From NCBI RefSeq assembly GCF_016793825.1, contig NZ_JAEULM010000052.1, positions 62,001-126,000 of the forward strand: 64,000 bases of DNA, given 5' to 3'. Positions within the stretch are counted from its first letter, which is position 1; the number at the start of each line of letters is the position of its first letter. The notes beneath the pieces are model-generated. The model was not told the DNA's origin. It made no database searches and saw only the letters and a list, made by a program, of their open reading frames with translations. The DNA comes from Sphingopyxis sp. GTDB lineage: Bacteria; Pseudomonadota; Alphaproteobacteria; Sphingomonadales; Sphingomonadaceae. This document shows positions 52,646 to 61,672 of this stretch, piece by piece. A program made the translations under genes and the position numbers.

Positions 52646-53428
52646 ATGGTTCCGCCGATTGCCCTTGTTCGCACGCTTCTTGTCGCCGCCTTCGCGGCGG
52701 TGCTGGCGTTCGCGCCGGCACATGCGCAGCAGGCGATGACCGTCACCACGACGACGGTGACATGGACCTATGACGACGCCGGCGATAACGACGCTGCCGG
52801 ATACATCGATGAAAACGCCGCACTGCTCGACGACGAAGGCCTGGCCGAGGACGCCGATATGGGGGCGACGCGGCGCTATGCGCCGTCGGCGACGCTCGCG
52901 ACGCTCGGCCATGCAAAGGCGCATTTCGGTCCCTTCGCGGTCGTCGACGACAGCACGATCCGCATGGCCGGCGACGTCACCTCGGCAACCCCGCGCCAGT
53001 TCGCCGCGATGCTGGCGGCCTACCCCAGCTTGAAGCGCCTCGAAATGATCGACTGCCCCGGCAGCCTCGACGAGGAAGCGAACCTGATTCTCGCCCGCGC
53101 GATTCGCCGGGCGGGTCTGGAAACCGTCGTCCCGAGCGGCGGCTCGGTACGGTCGGGTGCGGTCGAGCTCTGGCTCGCCGGTAACACCCGCCGTGCCGCA
53201 CCCGATGCCGAGTTCGGAGTGCATAGCTGGGCCGACGAAACCGGCCGCGAAGCGAACGACTATCCCGCGAACGATCCTGTCCATGCCGAATATCTCAGCT
53301 ACTACCGCGAAATGGGCATGGACGATGCCAAGGCGCGCGCCTTCTATGCGCTGACCAACAGCACACCGTTCGACGATGTCCGCTATCTGACGCGCGACGA
53401 CATGGCACGCTTCGTCACGCTCAACTGA
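52646..53428 (+). CDS. Periplasmic COG3904-like protein (ClpP/crotonase-like fold)
   Basis: 260 residues with a signal peptide (LLVAAFAAVLAFAPAHA, cleavage near residue 28). The body resembles COG3904 proteins: PSLKRLEMIDCPGS, LARAIRRAGLETVVPSGGSV, then RSGAVELWLAGNTRRAAPDA and FGVHSW. This order matches ClpP-like serine peptidases, with a candidate Ser in RSGAV and His in GVHSW. Substrate and function are unknown. It sits alone between two intergenic gaps. Confidence 0.75.
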   Translation: MVPPIALVRTLLVAAFAAVLAFAPAHAQQAMTVTTTTVTWTYDDAGDNDAAGYIDENAALLDDEGLAEDADMGATRRYAPSATLATLGHAKAHFGPFAVVDDSTIRMAGDVTSATPRQFAAMLAAYPSLKRLEMIDCPGSLDEEANLILARAIRRAGLETVVPSGGSVRSGAVELWLAGNTRRAAPDAEFGVHSWADETGREANDYPANDPVHAEYLSYYREMGMDDAKARAFYALTNSTPFDDVRYLTRDDMARFVTLN

Positions 53429-53497
53429 ACCCGAGCCGATTTGGCCCAAACTGATTTAGCCTTGTAACACGCCTGCGCCGCCCCCAGATCGGACGGC

Positions 53498-53809
53498 ATG
53501 GCAAAGCGCAGCCTATACCAGCGATTGCGATCGAACGCGCAGGTCCGGACCGCGCTCTTCTGTCTTGGCGTGTTGCTGATGATCGTCGGCGTGCTCATCG
53601 GCCCGCTGCCCGGCCCCGGTTTCCTTGTCTTGTTCCCGGTCGGCCTGATGCTCTGCCTGCAAAACAGCGCCTGGGCGAAACGCCGCTACGTCCGGTTCAA
53701 ATGGCGCCACCCGCGCTACGGAGACTGGACCGACCGCGTCATGCGCCGCGTGAGTGCTGCGCGCCGCCGCGCCCGCGACCGGATCGAAGAGATCCTCGAT
53801 GATGATTGA
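53498..53809 (+). CDS. PGPGW-type small membrane protein
   Basis: 103 residues. Two membrane segments (ALFCLGVLLMIVGVLIG and FLVLFPVGLMLCLQN) are joined by the family motif LPGPGF, and the C-terminus is basic (RRVSAARRRARDR). The family (PGPGW) is widespread and uncharacterised; it lies in the inner membrane. It stands 100 bases before rpmH, outside the ribosomal promoter. Confidence 0.85.
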   Translation: MAKRSLYQRLRSNAQVRTALFCLGVLLMIVGVLIGPLPGPGFLVLFPVGLMLCLQNSAWAKRRYVRFKWRHPRYGDWTDRVMRRVSAARRRARDRIEEILDDD

Positions 53810-53910
53810 CTTTGCGCCGAATCCCGCTTATCCGCGCCTCCGACAGTGGCCGCCCACGCTTGGCGGCCCTTTTCTGTTGCAGCATTTGACGAGATCTAGG
53901 GAAAACCGCG

Positions 53911-54045
53911 ATGAAGCGCACCTATCAACCGAGCCGCCTCGTGCGCAAGCGCCGTCACGGCTTCCGCGCCCGCAAGGCAACTGTCGGCGGCCGCAAGGTT
54001 CTGGCCAACCGTCGCGCACAGGGCCGCAAGAAGCTGTCGGCCTGA
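53911..54045 (+). CDS. rpmH: 50S ribosomal protein L34
   Basis: 44 residues, full length, [20 protein letters not shown] to [11 protein letters not shown], the standard L34. It is followed by rnpA after 41 bases in the conserved rpmH-rnpA-yidD-yidC order. L34 is a small basic protein of the large subunit. In sphingomonads this set is often not next to dnaA, and no dnaA gene is seen here. Confidence 0.97.
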   Translation: MKRTYQPSRLVRKRRHGFRARKATVGGRKVLANRRAQGRKKLSA

Positions 54046-54086
54046 CCGCTGACGCTTTTGCACCGGGCCTCGCAAGGTCTGGGCCG

Positions 54087-54425
54087 ATGCGAACGCTTTC
54101 GAAACGTAGCGAATTTCTGGCCGCAAACCGCGGCCTTCGCTTTCCCATGCCCGGCTTTGTCCTGCTCGTCCGCCCGCGCGGCGACGGCGACGATGTTCCG
54201 GCTATCGGCTTTACCGTCAGCAAGAAGGTCGGCAATTCGGTCACCCGCAACCGAATGAAGCGCCGCTTTCGCGAACTTGCGCGCGCTGCGCTGGCCGAAT
54301 CGGGCATTCCCGGCGCCGACCATGTGATGATCGGCCGACCGGGAGGCAACGACATCGCCTTTGCGGAGCTGGCCGAACATCTCGATTCGGCGCTGAAGCG
54401 CGCGGCGAGGAAGCTCGCGAAATGA
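54087..54425 (+). CDS. rnpA: Ribonuclease P protein component
   Basis: 112 residues. The RNase P protein signature is clear: GFTVSKKVGNSVTRNRMKRR and FRE, with an N-terminal LSKRSEF that binds the tRNA leader. It aids the catalytic RNA in 5' maturation of tRNAs. ATG at 54087 was chosen since it gives the family start RTLSKRSEF. The next gene begins 111 bases after the stop. Confidence 0.95.
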   Translation: MRTLSKRSEFLAANRGLRFPMPGFVLLVRPRGDGDDVPAIGFTVSKKVGNSVTRNRMKRRFRELARAALAESGIPGADHVMIGRPGGNDIAFAELAEHLDSALKRAARKLAK

Positions 54426-54536
54426 TCGGCCGTCCCGCGATGCCGCGCTACGACGGTTTTCCGGCATGAAGCCTGTTCCGTTCGCCTCCAGCACCCGAAT
54501 CGCGCGTAAAGTTGCGCGGTTTTCCGGGCTCTCCTG

Positions 54537-54749
54537 ATGATCGCCCGCCTGCTGATCCTGGTCGCGCGCGGCTGGCAGCTCGGCCCGTCGCGCATATTGC
54601 CGCCCACCTGCCGCTTTGCCCCTTCGTGCAGCGAATATGCGATTGTGGCGCTGCAACGCCATGGTGCGATCAAGGGTGGCTGGATGGCGACAAAGCGGCT
54701 ATTGCGCTGCCATCCATGGGGTGGGCATGGCCATGACCCGGTGCCGTAG
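54537..54749 (+). CDS. yidD: Membrane protein insertion efficiency factor YidD
   Basis: 70 residues. The three conserved cysteines appear in [15 protein letters not shown] and [16 protein letters not shown], the hallmarks of YidD. It assists YidC-dependent insertion of membrane proteins at the cytoplasmic face through an amphipathic N-terminal helix ([14 protein letters not shown]). It precedes yidC by 44 bases. Confidence 0.96.
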   Translation: MIARLLILVARGWQLGPSRILPPTCRFAPSCSEYAIVALQRHGAIKGGWMATKRLLRCHPWGGHGHDPVP

Positions 54750-54793
54750 CATCCGCATTTCCCGACAATAGAGACGAAGAGAGACCAACGAGC

Positions 54794-56548
54794 GTGGACG
54801 ATAAGCGTAACTGGATCACGGCAATCTTGCTGTCGGCGGCCATATTGCTGGGCTGGAACTTCGTTGCCCAGAAATTCTTCCCGGCCCCCAAAAAGCCCGA
54901 TGTCACGACGACGGTCGCGGGAACGGGCGGCGCAGCGCCCGGCGCCATGCCGCCCGCACCCACGCAGCAAGGTACAGGCGCGGCAGCGGCACCCGCCGCG
55001 TCGACCGCACCCGCGATTCAGCCGGTCGAAACCGCGCTCGCCGCCACCGCCCGCGTCCCGATCGAAACGCCCACCATCCAGGGTTCGATCAATCTCGTCG
55101 GCGCGCGCATCGACGACATCACGCTCACCAAATACCGGCAGACGATCAAGAAGGATTCGCCGCCGGTCCGCCTCTTTTCGCCCGCCGGGACCAAGGCCGC
55201 CTATCTCGCCAACCTCGGCTGGTCGGCACAGGGCGTCGCGGTGCCGGGCGACACGACGCTGTGGACGGCATCGGGGACCCGCCTGACTCCCGCCACGCCC
55301 GTGACGCTCAGCTGGTCGAACGACAGCGGCCAGACCTTCCGCATCGAATACAGCATCGACGACAAATATCTGATCACCGCAAAGCAGACGATCGTGAACC
55401 GCGGCACGGCGCCCGTCGCGGTCGGCAGCTATGCGCTGATCGACCGCCTCGGCAAGCCGACCCACCCGGAAGATCATGATTCGGTCACGATCCACGTCGG
55501 CCCGACCGGCTTCGTCGATGGGAAGTCCAACTTCGAATGGGACTATGACGACCTCGAGAAAAAGGACGACAAGACAGCCCGATTTACGTCGGCCGGCTGG
55601 CTTGGCTTCAGCGACAAATATTGGCTCGCCGCCGTCATCCCCGCCAGCGGTGAAAAGGTCTCGGCCGAAATGAGCGCGATGACCGGCGACGTCTTCCGCA
55701 CGATGTTCGCCCGCGCCAGCCAGCAGGTTGCCCCGAACACACAGACCACCGCAACCAGCCGCATTTTCGCAGGTGCGAAGGAAGTCGGCATTCTGTCGAC
55801 CTATCAGGAAAAGGCCGGCATTCCTCGCCTGTCGAACGCGATCGATTGGGGCTGGTTCGAATTTTTCGCGGTGCCGATCTTCAAGCTGCTCGACTGGCTG
55901 TTCAAACAGGTCGGCAACTTCGGCGTCGCGATCATGCTGCTGACCCTGATCATCCGCGCGCTGATGTTCCCGATCGCACAGCGGCAGTTCCATTCGATGG
56001 CACAGATGCGCCTTGTCCAACCGAAGATGAAGGCACTGCAGGAACGCTACAAGGACGACAAGCAGCGCCAGCAGCAGGAGCTGATGAAGCTTTACAAGGA
56101 CGAAAAGATCAACCCGCTGGCGGGCTGCCTGCCGATCGTGATCCAGATCCCGATCTTCTATGCGCTCTACAAGGTGCTGATGCTGACGATCGAAATGCGG
56201 CACCAGCCGTTCGCGCTGTGGATCAAGGATCTGTCGGCGCCCGATCCGGCGCACTTCCTGAACCTGTTCGGACTGCTGAACTTCACCCCGCCGTCGCTGC
56301 TGGCGCTCGGACCGCTCGCGCTGCTGCTCGGCATCACCATGTTCCTGCAGTTCCGCCTCAATCCGCAGGCAACCGACCCGGTGCAACAACAGGTGTTCAA
56401 GATCATGCCGTGGCTGTTCATGTTCATCATGGCGCCGTTCGCGGCCGGCCTGCTGCTGTACTGGATCACCAACAACTGCCTGTCGATCGCGCAGCAGCAG
56501 TTCATGTATCGCAAGTTCCCCCAGTTGAAGGCGGCACCGACCAAGTAA
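54794..56548 (+). CDS. yidC: Membrane protein insertase YidC
   Basis: 584 residues. An N-terminal membrane helix (WITAILLSAAILLGWNFVAQ) is followed by an Ala/Pro/Thr-rich linker, a large periplasmic beta domain (about 85-350) and the conserved five-helix 60KD_IMP region with NFGVAIMLLTLIIRALMFPI, a cytoplasmic coiled coil (KALQERYKDDKQRQQQELMK) and FMFIMAPFAAGLLLYWITNN. The hydrophilic-groove Arg is in LIIRALMF. The start is GTG. It inserts and folds inner-membrane proteins with or without Sec. Confidence 0.97.
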   Translation: MDDKRNWITAILLSAAILLGWNFVAQKFFPAPKKPDVTTTVAGTGGAAPGAMPPAPTQQGTGAAAAPAASTAPAIQPVETALAATARVPIETPTIQGSINLVGARIDDITLTKYRQTIKKDSPPVRLFSPAGTKAAYLANLGWSAQGVAVPGDTTLWTASGTRLTPATPVTLSWSNDSGQTFRIEYSIDDKYLITAKQTIVNRGTAPVAVGSYALIDRLGKPTHPEDHDSVTIHVGPTGFVDGKSNFEWDYDDLEKKDDKTARFTSAGWLGFSDKYWLAAVIPASGEKVSAEMSAMTGDVFRTMFARASQQVAPNTQTTATSRIFAGAKEVGILSTYQEKAGIPRLSNAIDWGWFEFFAVPIFKLLDWLFKQVGNFGVAIMLLTLIIRALMFPIAQRQFHSMAQMRLVQPKMKALQERYKDDKQRQQQELMKLYKDEKINPLAGCLPIVIQIPIFYALYKVLMLTIEMRHQPFALWIKDLSAPDPAHFLNLFGLLNFTPPSLLALGPLALLLGITMFLQFRLNPQATDPVQQQVFKIMPWLFMFIMAPFAAGLLLYWITNNCLSIAQQQFMYRKFPQLKAAPTK

Positions 56549-56647
56549 TGACATCCGGCGATGGGGTCATCGAAAGCCGCCCCGTCGCCGGCCGTTCCGG
56601 ACTCAAACCACAGGAGATGGCCCCGGCCTTTGCAGGGGCGCAGCCTT

Positions 56648-57292
56648 ATGACCGACGAAATCGACCCCATTTTGACCGAACGGGCGCGCCGGCTGTTTGC
56701 CGGCCCGATCGCCTTTCTGAAGTCGGCACCTGCGCTTCAGCATCTCCCGGTGCCAAGCGTGCCCGAGATCGCCTTCGCGGGCCGGTCGAACGTCGGCAAA
56801 TCGTCGCTGCTCAACGCATTGACCAACCGGAACGGGCTGGCCCGCACGTCGGTGACCCCGGGGCGGACGCAGGAACTCAACTATTTCGACGTCGGCAGCC
56901 CGCTGGTGTTCCGGCTCGTCGATATGCCCGGCTATGGCTTTGCCAAGGCGCCAAAGGATGTGGTCCGGAAGTGGCGCTTCCTGATCAACGACTATCTTCG
57001 CGGACGCGCGGTCCTGAAACGCACGCTCGTGCTGATCGACAGCCGCCACGGCATCAAGGACGTCGATCGCGACGTGCTCGAAATGCTCGATATCGCGGCG
57101 GTCAGCTATCGCCTTGTCCTTACCAAGGCCGACAAGGTGAAGGCGACGGCCCTTGCGGACGTGCATGCCGCGACCGAAGCCGAAGCGCGAAAGCACCCCG
57201 CCGCGCATCCCGAAGTGATCGTGACCAGCAGCGAAAAGGGCATGGGGATCGCCGAACTGCGCACTGCCGTACTGGAAGCGGTCGAGAGTTGA
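56648..57292 (+). CDS. engB: Ribosome biogenesis GTP-binding protein YihA/YsxC/EngB
   Basis: 214 residues with the full GTPase set: G1 GRSNVGKSS, G2 TPGRTQ, G3 DMPGYG, G4 TKAD and G5 SSEKG. EngB assists late assembly of the 50S subunit. ATG at 56648 is favoured; the longer frame from 56561 has no family resemblance in the added part. The gap to yidC is 99 bases. Confidence 0.96.
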   Translation: MTDEIDPILTERARRLFAGPIAFLKSAPALQHLPVPSVPEIAFAGRSNVGKSSLLNALTNRNGLARTSVTPGRTQELNYFDVGSPLVFRLVDMPGYGFAKAPKDVVRKWRFLINDYLRGRAVLKRTLVLIDSRHGIKDVDRDVLEMLDIAAVSYRLVLTKADKVKATALADVHAATEAEARKHPAAHPEVIVTSSEKGMGIAELRTAVLEAVES

Positions 57293-57334
57293 CCTTTGCC
57301 GCCCTGCCCCCGAGGATGGGGACAGGGAGACGAC

Positions 57335-58009
57335 ATGAAACTGTTCATCGGCAACAAGGCCTATTCGAGCTGGAGCCTGCGCGGCTGGCTTGCGACCAAG
57401 CATAGCGGCCTGTCCTTCGAGGAAATCACGGTTCCGCTGTATGACGAGGACTGGTCGAACCGGCGCGAGGGCGACGAGTTCGCGCCATCGGGCGGCAAGG
57501 TGCCGATCCTGTGGGACGGCGACGACATCGTCGTCTGGGACAGCCTCGCGATCATCGATTATCTCAACGAAAAGACCGGCGGCACGCGCGGATACTGGCC
57601 CGAGGACATGGCCGCGCGGGCGATGGCACGATCGATGGCCGCCGAAATGCATTCCAGCTTCGCGGCGCTCCGCCGCCACCACAGCATGAATATCCGCCGC
57701 ATCTACCCTGCCTCCGATCTCGCGCCCGAAGTGCAGGCCGACGTGGTACGGATCGTCCAGATCTGGGCCGAAGCGCGCGCACGGTTCGGCGGCGAAGGCG
57801 ATTTTCTGTTCGGCGACTGGTCGGCGGCGGACATGATGTTTGCGCCGGTGGTGACGCGCTTCCTCACCTATTCGATCGCGCTTCCCCGCTTCGCGATCCC
57901 TTATTGTCAGGCCGTGATCAGCCACCCGCACATGCAGGAATGGATCGGCGGCGCGCAGGCGGAGGACTGGGTCATCGAGGCATTCGAAGGACCCGCGCAG
58001 AGCGGCTAG
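57335..58009 (+). CDS. Glutathione S-transferase family protein
   Basis: 224 residues. FIGNKAYSSWSLRGWLATK places Ser in the usual GST position, GGKVPILWDGDD is the cis-Pro loop and VWDSLAIIDYLNEK the glutathione contact. The C-terminal domain has FGDWSAADMMFAPVVTRFL. AGGGAG is before the ATG. It is the third GST in the window and follows engB, where an argB gene is common in other alphaproteobacteria. Substrate unknown. Confidence 0.92.
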   Translation: MKLFIGNKAYSSWSLRGWLATKHSGLSFEEITVPLYDEDWSNRREGDEFAPSGGKVPILWDGDDIVVWDSLAIIDYLNEKTGGTRGYWPEDMAARAMARSMAAEMHSSFAALRRHHSMNIRRIYPASDLAPEVQADVVRIVQIWAEARARFGGEGDFLFGDWSAADMMFAPVVTRFLTYSIALPRFAIPYCQAVISHPHMQEWIGGAQAEDWVIEAFEGPAQSG

Positions 58010-58032
58010 GTCCGGGCACCAGGGTCGGGATC

Positions 58033-58498
58033 CTAGGGAAGGCGCTTCGTCGGATAGGGCGTACCGTCCTTGTGGAAATAGCCGTCGGGCGAAAACAGCA
58101 TGTCGATGTCCGAATAGCCGCCCCCGGTGTCATGGGCCTTGCCCCCGCCCAGGGCGACAAAGACGCAGTCGGCATCGGTTTCGTTGACAAGATGGTGGCC
58201 GTTGGTTCTGCCCTTCGGCCACACCGCGATGTCGCCGGCGCGCATCGGCCAGCGCCCGTCGTCCTCGACCAGCGTCGCCTCGCCCGCGATCATGACCAGC
58301 ATCTCGTCCTCGCCGTCGTGCCAGTGGCGCTGCGACGACCAGCCACCGGTTCAGCACGACATGGCTTGCCGCGAAGTCGCTGAGCCCCGTCGGCGGCGCA
58401 AGACGGCGATACCAGCGCCCCTGCACCGCCGCATCATAGGGCGCCGGATAGCCGGTGACATTGGTCTGCGGAATGGCATCGAGATCGAGCTTGGGCAT
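58033..58498 (-). pseudogene. Cupin-domain protein gene, frameshifted
   Basis: Two minus-strand frames together make one cupin of about 155 residues. The first part (from ATG 58498, RBS GGTGGAG) reads MPKLDLDAIPQTNVTGYPAP up to ASHVVLN. The second, from about 58347, reads GGWSSQRHWHDGEDEMLVMI and runs to the stop at 58033. The junction lacks two bases relative to an expected L-x-P-G-G turn. The metal motif HWH-x4-E is intact in the second frame. Either a natural two-base deletion or a sequencing error in a C-rich run. Confidence 0.8.
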
Positions 58499-58536
58499 CG
58501 GGCGGTTCTCCACCCCCTTTTTACCGGTCGCACCCT

Positions 58537-58579
58537 GCGAAGTCGAGATGCGCACGACAGAATGGTATCTCGACTTCGC
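58537..58579. repeat. Perfect 13-base inverted repeat, GCGAAGTCGAGAT type
   Basis: GCGAAGTCGAGAT (58537-58549) and ATCTCGACTTCGC (58567-58579) pair perfectly over a 17-base loop, and CGACACGAACG extends the right side. This repeat class is frequent between genes in sphingomonads. It lies between the divergent cupin remnant and dapE. Confidence 0.65.
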
Positions 58580-58605
58580 TCGACACGAACGGATAAAGGA
58601 GGCTC

Positions 58606-59739
58606 ATGACGCATCCAGTCGACCCCGTCGCCCTCGCCCAAGCGCTGATCGCCGTGCCGAGCATCTCTCCCGCCACCGGCAGCGTCTTCGACGCGCTGGA
58701 AGCGTCGCTGATACCGCTCGGCTTTACGGTCGAGCGCTTTATCGACGGGATCGAACCCGACGGCCCGGTCGAAAATCTGCTCGCGGTGCGCCGGGGCAAA
58801 GGCCCTGTGCATTTCGGCTTTGCCGGACACCTCGACGTCGTGCCGCCCGGCGTAGGCTGGACGAGCGACGCCTTCGCGCCCGAAATCCGCGGCGACCTGC
58901 TCTACGGGCGCGGTGCGGTCGACATGAAGGGAGCGATCGCCTCCTTTGTCGCCGCAGCCGCCGCGACGCCCGCCGATGCCGGCACGATCAGTCTGATCAT
59001 CACCGGCGACGAGGAAGGCCCCGCGATCTTCGGCACCCGTGCCCTGATGGAACATATGGACGCCCGCGGCGTGAAGCCCGACATGATCCTCGTCGGAGAG
59101 CCCACCTCGGTGAACCGGCTCGGCGACATGGTCAAAATCGGGCGGCGGGGGTCGGTCAACATCTGGATCGATGTGCCGGGAACGCAGGGCCACGTCGCCT
59201 ATCCCCATCTCGCCGACAATCCGATCCCGAAGCTGGTCAAGATCCTGGCCGCGATCGACGCGGTCAGCCTCGATGCGGGGACCGACTGGTTTCAGCCATC
59301 CAACATCGAATTCACCGATATTGACGTCGGTAACGGCGCGACCAATGTGATTCCCGCCTCGGCGCGCGCGCGCCTGTCGATCCGTTTCAACGACCGGCAT
59401 CGCGGCGCCGACCTGGTTGCGATGGTCGAACGGCTTGCGCACGACGTCGAACCTCAGGCGAAGGTTCTGGGCAGAGTTTCAGGTGAGGCTTTCCTGACCC
59501 CGCCGGGTGAATTGTCGGGGCTGGTCGCCGAGGCGATCCATGCCGCGACCGACCTGATGCCGGAAATGTCGACGACCGGCGGCACATCCGACGCGCGCTT
59601 CCTTCACGCGCTGTGCCCCGTGGTCGAATTCGGGCTGATCAACGCGACGATGCACAAACTGGACGAGGCGGTCGCGGTGGACGATCTCCGCACCCTGACC
59701 GCCATCTATCGTGGCATCCTGATGCGCGCCTTCCTCTAA
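58606..59739 (+). CDS. dapE: Succinyl-diaminopimelate desuccinylase
   Basis: 377 residues. All dinuclear-zinc residues are visible: HLD in FAGHLDVVPPG, Asp in GAVDMKG, the catalytic EE in GDEEGPAIFG, and the last His in INATMHKLDE. The dimerisation insertion lies between about 180 and 290, and TGGTSDARF is the DapE signature. The enzyme releases succinate to give LL-diaminopimelate for lysine and peptidoglycan. The ATG has AAAGGAGG upstream. It overlaps the convergent smr gene by four bases. Confidence 0.95.
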   Translation: MTHPVDPVALAQALIAVPSISPATGSVFDALEASLIPLGFTVERFIDGIEPDGPVENLLAVRRGKGPVHFGFAGHLDVVPPGVGWTSDAFAPEIRGDLLYGRGAVDMKGAIASFVAAAAATPADAGTISLIITGDEEGPAIFGTRALMEHMDARGVKPDMILVGEPTSVNRLGDMVKIGRRGSVNIWIDVPGTQGHVAYPHLADNPIPKLVKILAAIDAVSLDAGTDWFQPSNIEFTDIDVGNGATNVIPASARARLSIRFNDRHRGADLVAMVERLAHDVEPQAKVLGRVSGEAFLTPPGELSGLVAEAIHAATDLMPEMSTTGGTSDARFLHALCPVVEFGLINATMHKLDEAVAVDDLRTLTAIYRGILMRAFL

Positions 59740-60305
59740 TCCTCGCGCGACCGGCGCAGGATCACATAGACCGCGCCTCCGCCACCATGGCTGATGTGCG
59801 CCGGCCGCAGCGCGACGATCTGGTCGGCGTATGGAGAGACCGATAGCCAGTCGGGCAGCGATGCGCGGATCGCCCCGCGCGGACGCGGATCGCCATGCAT
59901 CAGCGGCAATCTGTCGGCGCCGGGACGCACCCGTCCCGCGACGACCAGCAGGACGCGGGCGCCGCGCAGCAAGCCGCGCCCGATCGCATCGTCGAGCAAG
60001 GCCTGCGCCGACGCGAGGCTGTGACCATGAAGGTCGATACTCATGTCCGGACGCACAAGGCCCTTGCGCAAACGCCGGTCCCAATGGCCATCCAGCGTCG
60101 AACCGGACCAGGTCCGACGCAGCGGCGGTGTCCGGGCACGCGGCGCGGCGGCAGGCGGAGCGGCGCTGGGCGGGGACGGCAGCGGCGGCTTGACAGTTGG
60201 CAAGGCGCGGGGCTCCAGCGCGGCAGGGCGCTTTACCAGCGGATCGACGGTCGCCGCGACCTTCTTCCAGAGCGCCGCTTCCTGAGGATCGAGCCGCCGG
60301 CCCAT
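59736..60305 (-). CDS. Smr/MutS2-domain protein
   Basis: 189 residues. A Pro/Ala-rich linker follows an N-terminal helix (EAALWKKVAATVDPLVKRP). The Smr domain begins at SIDLHGHSLASAQALLDDAI (with the DLHGH motif) and ends near HISHGGGGAVYVILRRS. Smr domains are small endonucleases acting on RNA or branched DNA. ATG at 60305 is seven bases after the mltA stop. In alphaproteobacteria this gene usually follows mltA. Confidence 0.9.
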   Translation of the reverse strand: MGRRLDPQEAALWKKVAATVDPLVKRPAALEPRALPTVKPPLPSPPSAAPPAAAPRARTPPLRRTWSGSTLDGHWDRRLRKGLVRPDMSIDLHGHSLASAQALLDDAIGRGLLRGARVLLVVAGRVRPGADRLPLMHGDPRPRGAIRASLPDWLSVSPYADQIVALRPAHISHGGGGAVYVILRRSRED

Positions 60306-60312
60306 CGAACGA

Positions 60313-61668
60313 TCAGCGGCGCGGCGCGAGCCGCGCGACGCTGGCGCGCGGCAGCAGGAGCAGCGCCGACCCCCGCGCCGCCATGCCGCCCGCGATCGCG
60401 CGCGCGTCGTCGCCGGCGCCCCAAAAGCTGTCGAAGCGGTTCGCGCCCTTGATCGCGCCCCCGGTATCCTGCGCGATCCACAGCCCGTTCGGTTCGGCGC
60501 GGTCGAGCGAGAGGAAGACCGGCGCGCCGAGCGGCACATATTTGGGGTCGGCTGCGACGCTCGACCGGCCGGTCACCGGCACGCCAAGCGCGCCGAGCGG
60601 ACCCGGGCCCGTCAACTCGCGAAAGAAGACCCAGCTTGGATTTTCGTTCATCACCGCCGCACCGCGGACAGGATCGGCGCGCAGATAATCGAGGATTCCC
60701 TGCATCGACGCCTGGCCGGACTTGAGTTCGCCGCGGTCGAGCAGCAGTTTGCCGATGCCGACATAATCGCGGCCGTTCTGCGTATCGTAACCGATGCGCA
60801 TGATCCCGCCGTCGGGCAGGCGAAGACGGCCCGATCCCTGCACCTGCAGGAAAAAGAATTCGGCGGCGTCGGCTGCCCAGGCGATTTCGAGCCCGCGGCC
60901 GGCCAGCGTCCCGCGCTCGATCGCCGCCCGGTCATAATAGGGCACGAAATTGCTGCCATCGACGCGGCCGCGAATCTTCTTGCCCTTCAGGTCACCGGAA
61001 AAGACGCCGAGGTCGACATCGACCAGATCCGCCGGCCGGCGATATACGGGAACGTCATAGCCCGGCCGCTTGTCGCGCGAAGCCGCGATCTCCGGCTCGT
61101 AATAGCCGGTTACGAACGCGGTGCCGGCCCCAATTTGCACGGTGCCGAAATAGCGGCTGAAGAAATTGGTGGCATCGCGGTCGGTCCAGTCCTTCGCCGC
61201 GCCGCAGCTTTCGGTCCACTCGGCGTTCTGGGTAAGCCCGCTGGCGTCGGTACGGCGGAGCAGCGACGGACAACTGAGGCGGAACGCCCTGAGCGCCGCG
61301 GTCGCTTTTTCGGCCGACACGCCAAGCTCGTTGAATTCGGGACCCGCAATGACGCCTGCTTCGATCGCGGTGGTCGCGGTCGCGGGAACGACAGGCGCCG
61401 CGAGTGGCGGATTCGGGGTTGCCGGAACGGGTCTGGCCGCCACCGATCCCGTTTCCGACGGGCGCGGCGTGTAGGGCCTCGGTGCATCGGTCGGACGAGG
61501 CGTCGTCGGCGCGGTGACGGGTCCGCCGGCGCCTGGTCGTGGCCCGCCGGCCTCGGGGATGACCGAGGAACAGGCCGAAAGCAGTGGAACAATGGCAAGA
61601 AGCGCAAACCCGAAACCACGCGCGCACCGTCTCCGGCGCGCCCGGTGCCTTTCGCCCCCGCGAATCAT
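60313..61668 (-). CDS. mltA: Membrane-bound lytic murein transglycosylase A
   Basis: 451 residues. A basic start leads into a lipoprotein signal with LLSAC (Cys near residue 33), then a Pro/Thr-rich linker and the MltA domain with FVTGYYEPEIAAS and the catalytic-Asp 3D region LWIAQDTGGAIKGANRFDSF. It cleaves peptidoglycan to 1,6-anhydro muropeptides from the outer membrane. ATG at 61668 is four bases downstream of the tim44-like stop, so the genes form one transcript. Confidence 0.94.
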   Translation of the reverse strand: MIRGGERHRARRRRCARGFGFALLAIVPLLSACSSVIPEAGGPRPGAGGPVTAPTTPRPTDAPRPYTPRPSETGSVAARPVPATPNPPLAAPVVPATATTAIEAGVIAGPEFNELGVSAEKATAALRAFRLSCPSLLRRTDASGLTQNAEWTESCGAAKDWTDRDATNFFSRYFGTVQIGAGTAFVTGYYEPEIAASRDKRPGYDVPVYRRPADLVDVDLGVFSGDLKGKKIRGRVDGSNFVPYYDRAAIERGTLAGRGLEIAWAADAAEFFFLQVQGSGRLRLPDGGIMRIGYDTQNGRDYVGIGKLLLDRGELKSGQASMQGILDYLRADPVRGAAVMNENPSWVFFRELTGPGPLGALGVPVTGRSSVAADPKYVPLGAPVFLSLDRAEPNGLWIAQDTGGAIKGANRFDSFWGAGDDARAIAGGMAARGSALLLLPRASVARLAPRR

Positions 61669-61672
61669 GGGA

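Noticed and set aside
53828-56554. A 908-codon open frame on the minus strand across rpmH, rnpA, yidD and yidC
   Set aside because: It is the antisense shadow of well-recognised genes in high-GC DNA. Its translation is Arg/Asp-rich low-complexity sequence without family motifs.
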